From Caldifarciminota bacterium (GTDB taxonomy: Bacteria; Hydrothermota; 32-111; QNBC01), in NCBI GenBank assembly GCA_015486655.1, contig WFRF01000107.1, forward strand, positions 1 to 10,057: DNA of 10,057 bases, read 5' to 3'. Every line of letters starts with the position of its first letter. Position 1 is the stretch's first letter. The notes below the pieces were generated by a model. That model saw nothing but the letters and a program-made list of their open reading frames with translations. It was not told the DNA's origin and did no database searches. Both the position numbers and the translations under genes were made by a program. Below are positions 6,960 to 10,057 of the stretch, one piece after another.

Positions 6960-7510
6960 TGAGAAATCTCATTGAGCTTGGAAAGGATGGAATCTATCCC
7001 GCTTTCAGTAGAGTAATTTGCATTAAAATCCGGCACTATCTTTTTAATCATGTCTAAAGCCGAAGAAAAATCACCACAGTTAACAAAGGAACATGCCGAT
7101 GTAAACGCCACCTGTTTCCAAGTAATTGTAGAATCATGAACGAATATATAATCGGGGACAATTTCAAGTAAATATTTACCTCTGATTGCCGCTGCGGAAT
7201 CTATTTTCATAGCATTACCGGCAAAAACGGCTCCGCTTATTGCATCGGGAAAATTTGTGGAATCATCGGCAAGTACGTATTCAAATGATGAGAGAGCCTT
7301 TGATTCATCACCGAGCATTGCACAACTCCAACCGTATCCTACATAAGCTTCCAACTCACCATTCTTGTTTATTGCATCGTAAAAATAGTTCTTTGCATTA
7401 GTATAGTCGCCTTCTTCGTATAACTCCCAGCCTTTTGCAATTTTATCCTCAAACAGGGAGCACCCGGCAAGTATCAATACCAGAAAAACGAGAATTATTT
7501 TTTTTACCAT
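6950..7510 (-). CDS. Predicted TPR-type lipoprotein of unknown function
   Basis: I do not recognise a named family. The 186-residue product begins with a lipoprotein signal peptide: MVKK, a hydrophobic core at 5-13, and the lipobox LAGC with C17 as the acylated residue. Serine at +2 suggests transfer to the outer membrane under the Lol rule. The mature part starts with tetratricopeptide-like helices: about 25-50 (AKGWELYEEGDYTNAKNYF) and about 54-80 (YVGYGWSCAMLGDESKALSSFEYVL). A third helical pair lies near 130-160 (SACSFVNCGDFSSALDMIKKI). TPR lipoproteins usually serve as scaffolds for envelope complexes. It overlaps the upstream protease gene by seven bases and tilS by ten, so it may be a partner of the exported protease, but that is only context. 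An A8 run at codons 2-5 is a possible slippage point. Confidence 0.85.
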   Translation of the reverse strand: MVKKIILVFLVLILAGCSLFEDKIAKGWELYEEGDYTNAKNYFYDAINKNGELEAYVGYGWSCAMLGDESKALSSFEYVLADDSTNFPDAISGAVFAGNAMKIDSAAAIRGKYLLEIVPDYIFVHDSTITWKQVAFTSACSFVNCGDFSSALDMIKKIVPDFNANYSTESGIDSILSKLNEISQWI

Positions 7511-9510
7511 ATGTCAAATCTCTTTTTTAAAACTGTTTTACCTGAACTAATCACAGCGAAATATACACCGCGATTCAAATTTCTTAAAACTATCTCCTTT
7601 TTATTCTCTATACTCTTCTTTTCTATCAATCTGCCGTCCAGAGCTATCACAGACAACACTCCTGAAACACCGCTTTTTGAAATCAGGCGAACCCCGCCTT
7701 TTACCTTTCTGGTTTTAATATCCCAAATAAAATGGTAACTGCCGTTTTGGGCAATAATAAATCTACCGTCTGCATCTTTGTTTACCGAATTCCCAACGGA
7801 GTCTGCGATAATAACATCAGGTAAACTGCATTTAACGTAGACGGATTTTCTCAGGTTCTGCGGAACCGACATAACAAAACCGTTTCTTTGTTTTTCAATT
7901 CTTGCTATGCAATCACTTGTAACAACTCCTCTGTCAAAGAAGAACGTTAAATCATTCATATTTATGATTTTCTTTTCATCTTTTGGTATCCTAAAAAGAG
8001 AAAATAATGTGCTGTTTTGCCCAGGATTACCCCAAACATCTTTCCCGTAAACATAGATATTATAATTCCCGTCCGAAGAAAAACGGAATTTAGCCGCAAA
8101 TAGACGGTCCTGTAAAAAATCTCCATTGAGAAGCTGTCTTTCCCCGTTGCTTTCGGCAACAATCGAATCCACCTCTCCGTTCATCAGTTCTTCATCGGAA
8201 CGCACCCAAACATCTATGAAACCGTTAAAAACGGGGTTCTTCACAAGATAAACTTTAAAGACAGGCGGGGTATTATCACTGTAGTTGGATGTAAGAGAAG
8301 TATATATATCAGGCAATCCGTTACCGTAATACTGGTCATACCCGCTACTTCCCAGATCCGTTGCAAAATATGCAAGTCTTCCGTAAATTTCATTAATATT
8401 CTGAATACCAACGGATTTTAAAAGTGCTATTGCCGCCGTTAGGTGAGGTGCTGCCATAGATGTGCCCTCATAGTAATAATAAGCAAAACTGTCTACCCTT
8501 GCCAATGTGCCGTATTCGCTGTCATACCCCCTAAATGTCTGCTGTAGAATCATATTAGCATCATCACCGCCTGGCATAACAAAATCAATCCCCGCACCAT
8601 ATTGTGAATAAGATGTCCTGTTTTTGTATCTATTTACGGCTCCGCATGAAAATGCCTCCCTAAAACCCGCGGGATAACTGAGTTCTCCCGTACCACTATT
8701 ACCCGAAGCGACAACAACGGGAATGTTAAGGCTGCAGGCATGTATTATTGCAAGATGTACGGTATGCCATCCCGAAGAATCACCGGGAGCCCCGCCCAGG
8801 GACATGTTAATCACATCTGCCCCGTGATCGCAGGCATAATATATGCCCTTGGCAATTGTATAAGAGTCACCTTCCCCTTTATAATCGAGAACTTGAACAG
8901 GCATAATTTTTACTCCGGGAGACATTCCGGCAACCCCTATATTATTATTCGTGGCTTCCACAATAGTCCCTGCAACATGAGTACCGTGAGCATTTTGGTC
9001 ATTGGGATGAGTATCATCGTGTATATAATCATATCCGCTCACAAACGAGGACGTGTTAAAGTCCGAACCGATGTGATACGAATTGTCCCCGGAAACGACT
9101 TCATTCTGTTCGTAGGATGGTATTGTAAAGTTCTCGTACCCTACACCTGTGTCAAGGATTCCAACAGTGACCGTACCTGCCCCCATGGTGACATCCCATA
9201 CATTTTCCATACCCAATATATCAAAATCCCACTGATAACCATAGTAATAATCGTTGGGTATAAAAAATGCTTTGGCTTTTGCAGGTTTTTCATAGTAAAC
9301 AATTGTTTTATCACCGGCAAGTTTTTTTAAAGTCGTTGAATCCGCATTTACAAGAGCAATACCATGCTTATTGTAATCCAAAACCTCAACCTTTGAATCA
9401 AGGATAGCTCTCTTAGCACCTGATTTCAAACTTACAATAAATTTCTCTCCGTACAAAGTAAAGGTGGTTTGTAATACCAACAGAAAAACAATTACTTTCC
9501 TCAGTTTCAT
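7504..9510 (-). CDS. Secreted S8 subtilisin-like serine protease with Ig-like domain and T9SS-type sorting tail
   Basis: This is an exported endopeptidase of 668 residues. A Sec signal peptide (about 1-21: MKLRK, hydrophobic core, ending near LYG) is followed by a propeptide-like region (about 22-85) that starts KFIVSLKSG. The S8 catalytic domain spans about 86-410: Asp120 in ILDTGVGY, His175 in NAHGTHVAGT, the oxyanion Asn271 in ASGNSG and Ser351 in GTSMAAPH. The whole triad is present, so it should be active. Residues 411-507, opening with DNTPPVF, look like an Ig/Fn3-type domain. The last 60 or so residues (GVLSVIALDGRLI, NLNRGVYFAVISSG, KKRFDIW) resemble the T9SS type A C-terminal sorting domain. 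Export across the outer membrane is therefore likely, but no T9SS component is visible here. The ATG overlaps the channel stop as ATGA, with AGGA seven bases upstream. The substrate is unknown. Confidence 0.95.
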   Translation of the reverse strand: MKLRKVIVFLLVLQTTFTLYGEKFIVSLKSGAKRAILDSKVEVLDYNKHGIALVNADSTTLKKLAGDKTIVYYEKPAKAKAFFIPNDYYYGYQWDFDILGMENVWDVTMGAGTVTVGILDTGVGYENFTIPSYEQNEVVSGDNSYHIGSDFNTSSFVSGYDYIHDDTHPNDQNAHGTHVAGTIVEATNNNIGVAGMSPGVKIMPVQVLDYKGEGDSYTIAKGIYYACDHGADVINMSLGGAPGDSSGWHTVHLAIIHACSLNIPVVVASGNSGTGELSYPAGFREAFSCGAVNRYKNRTSYSQYGAGIDFVMPGGDDANMILQQTFRGYDSEYGTLARVDSFAYYYYEGTSMAAPHLTAAIALLKSVGIQNINEIYGRLAYFATDLGSSGYDQYYGNGLPDIYTSLTSNYSDNTPPVFKVYLVKNPVFNGFIDVWVRSDEELMNGEVDSIVAESNGERQLLNGDFLQDRLFAAKFRFSSDGNYNIYVYGKDVWGNPGQNSTLFSLFRIPKDEKKIINMNDLTFFFDRGVVTSDCIARIEKQRNGFVMSVPQNLRKSVYVKCSLPDVIIADSVGNSVNKDADGRFIIAQNGSYHFIWDIKTRKVKGGVRLISKSGVSGVLSVIALDGRLIEKKSIENKKEIVLRNLNRGVYFAVISSGKTVLKKRFDIW

Positions 9511-10057
9511 TTTACTATCCTGTATGTGTTATATGCGAGACCTATATCTTTATGCTTATTAACCAAATCAAGAACAAATCTCGAAATCTGATCCCTGTAT
9601 TTTCTCTGCTCACGCACTTTCACCATATATCTGATAACCATAAAAATTCCGCTGTCAACAAGACTTACATAAATGTTCGGAGACAGATAGTTATATTCTA
9701 TAGGATATCTGTTTTTACCGCTTTTCATCTGTTTCCTGATCTCATCTTCACTACCGTCCGTTATCTTTTCAATAAATCGTCTCAGCTCTCTCTCTGCAGT
9801 TTTCCAATTCGATTCGTATGTAAATGTTATACCTACTTCATCCCATATATAATCAAATTCCTTTGTGGAATTTATTATCGGGTTTTTAAATACAACGCTG
9901 TTAGGAAAATTGATTATCCTTGCCGTCGATTGTTTCCCGAAATTGTCTCCCTTGACCTCCAAAACAGAAAACTGAAACAATCTGATATCAATAACATCTC
10001 CCAAAACTCCCTCTATTTGTACTCTGTCACCTATATCAAAAGGATGACGAATCACAA
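9507..10057 (-). CDS. MscS-family mechanosensitive ion channel, C-terminal part (5' end beyond window)
   Basis: MscS channels open under membrane tension and release solutes during osmotic downshock. Only the last 183 or so codons are present; the frame is open at the right edge, so the true start and the transmembrane helices lie outside. The GTG at 10055 is an internal valine and not a start. The visible part opens with the beta-domain signature HPFDIGDRVQIEGVLGDVIDI, then RIINFPNSVVFKNPIIN and FDYIWDEVGITFTYESNWKTAE. A charged alpha/beta domain follows and ends at IVK. These blocks match the cytoplasmic vestibule of MscS-like proteins. The sequence is closer to the longer YbdG/YnaI-like members than to E. 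coli MscS, but the subclass cannot be fixed without the N-terminus. The stop overlaps the protease start (ATGA), which implies co-translation. Confidence 0.9.
   Translation of the reverse strand, partial: VIRHPFDIGDRVQIEGVLGDVIDIRLFQFSVLEVKGDNFGKQSTARIINFPNSVVFKNPIINSTKEFDYIWDEVGITFTYESNWKTAERELRRFIEKITDGSEDEIRKQMKSGKNRYPIEYNYLSPNIYVSLVDSGIFMVIRYMVKVREQRKYRDQISRFVLDLVNKHKDIGLAYNTYRIVK

Noticed and set aside
8740..9330. Open frame of 196 codons on the plus strand
   Set aside because: It lies wholly opposite the catalytic domain of the S8 protease, whose triad is intact, and its translation shows no family signature. It is an antisense shadow.

Overview
The window is a single, unbroken stretch of leftward (minus-strand) genes. 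Ten protein-coding genes fill it from edge to edge. Seven of the nine gene junctions overlap by 4 to 23 bases, and the other two gaps are 2 and 14 bases. I see no internal promoter, terminator, RNA gene, mobile element or CRISPR array, so the whole window reads as the interior of one long polycistronic operon. The DNA is AT-rich (roughly 40 % G+C by eye).

In transcription order (right to left) the genes are: the 3' part of an MscS-type mechanosensitive channel (cut by the right edge); a secreted S8 subtilisin-like protease with an Ig-like domain and a C-terminal tail resembling the type IX secretion (T9SS) sorting domain; a small TPR-type lipoprotein; tilS (tRNA-Ile lysidine synthetase); hpt (hypoxanthine phosphoribosyltransferase); ftsH (membrane AAA+ zinc protease); folE (GTP cyclohydrolase I); folP (dihydropteroate synthase with an N-terminal extension of about 128 residues); cdaA/dacA (diadenylate cyclase); and the 5' part of a DUF2723 (GT-C-like) membrane protein cut by the left edge.

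The organism is a Gram-negative-type bacterium, judged from a lipobox protein with an outer-membrane-compatible +2 serine and the T9SS-like tail. The DUF2723 protein and the sorting tail on a subtilase point to the Fibrobacterota-Chlorobiota-Bacteroidota (FCB) superphylum or an allied candidate phylum. The moderate sequence divergence suggests it is not a well-studied genus. This placement is inference from family knowledge.

Functionally, the right third is envelope-related (channel, exported protease, lipoprotein). The middle and left are core metabolism and stress control: tRNA decoding, purine salvage, membrane protein quality control, two folate steps and c-di-AMP synthesis. tilS-hpt-ftsH is a widely conserved order, and folate genes lie a little further downstream of ftsH in Bacillus too. 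I found no convincing new defence or mobile system. The points worth a second look are the altered nucleotide-binding motifs of TilS, the FolP extension, the protease/lipoprotein pair, and the translationally coupled operon that joins osmotic (MscS, c-di-AMP), folate and proteolysis functions.
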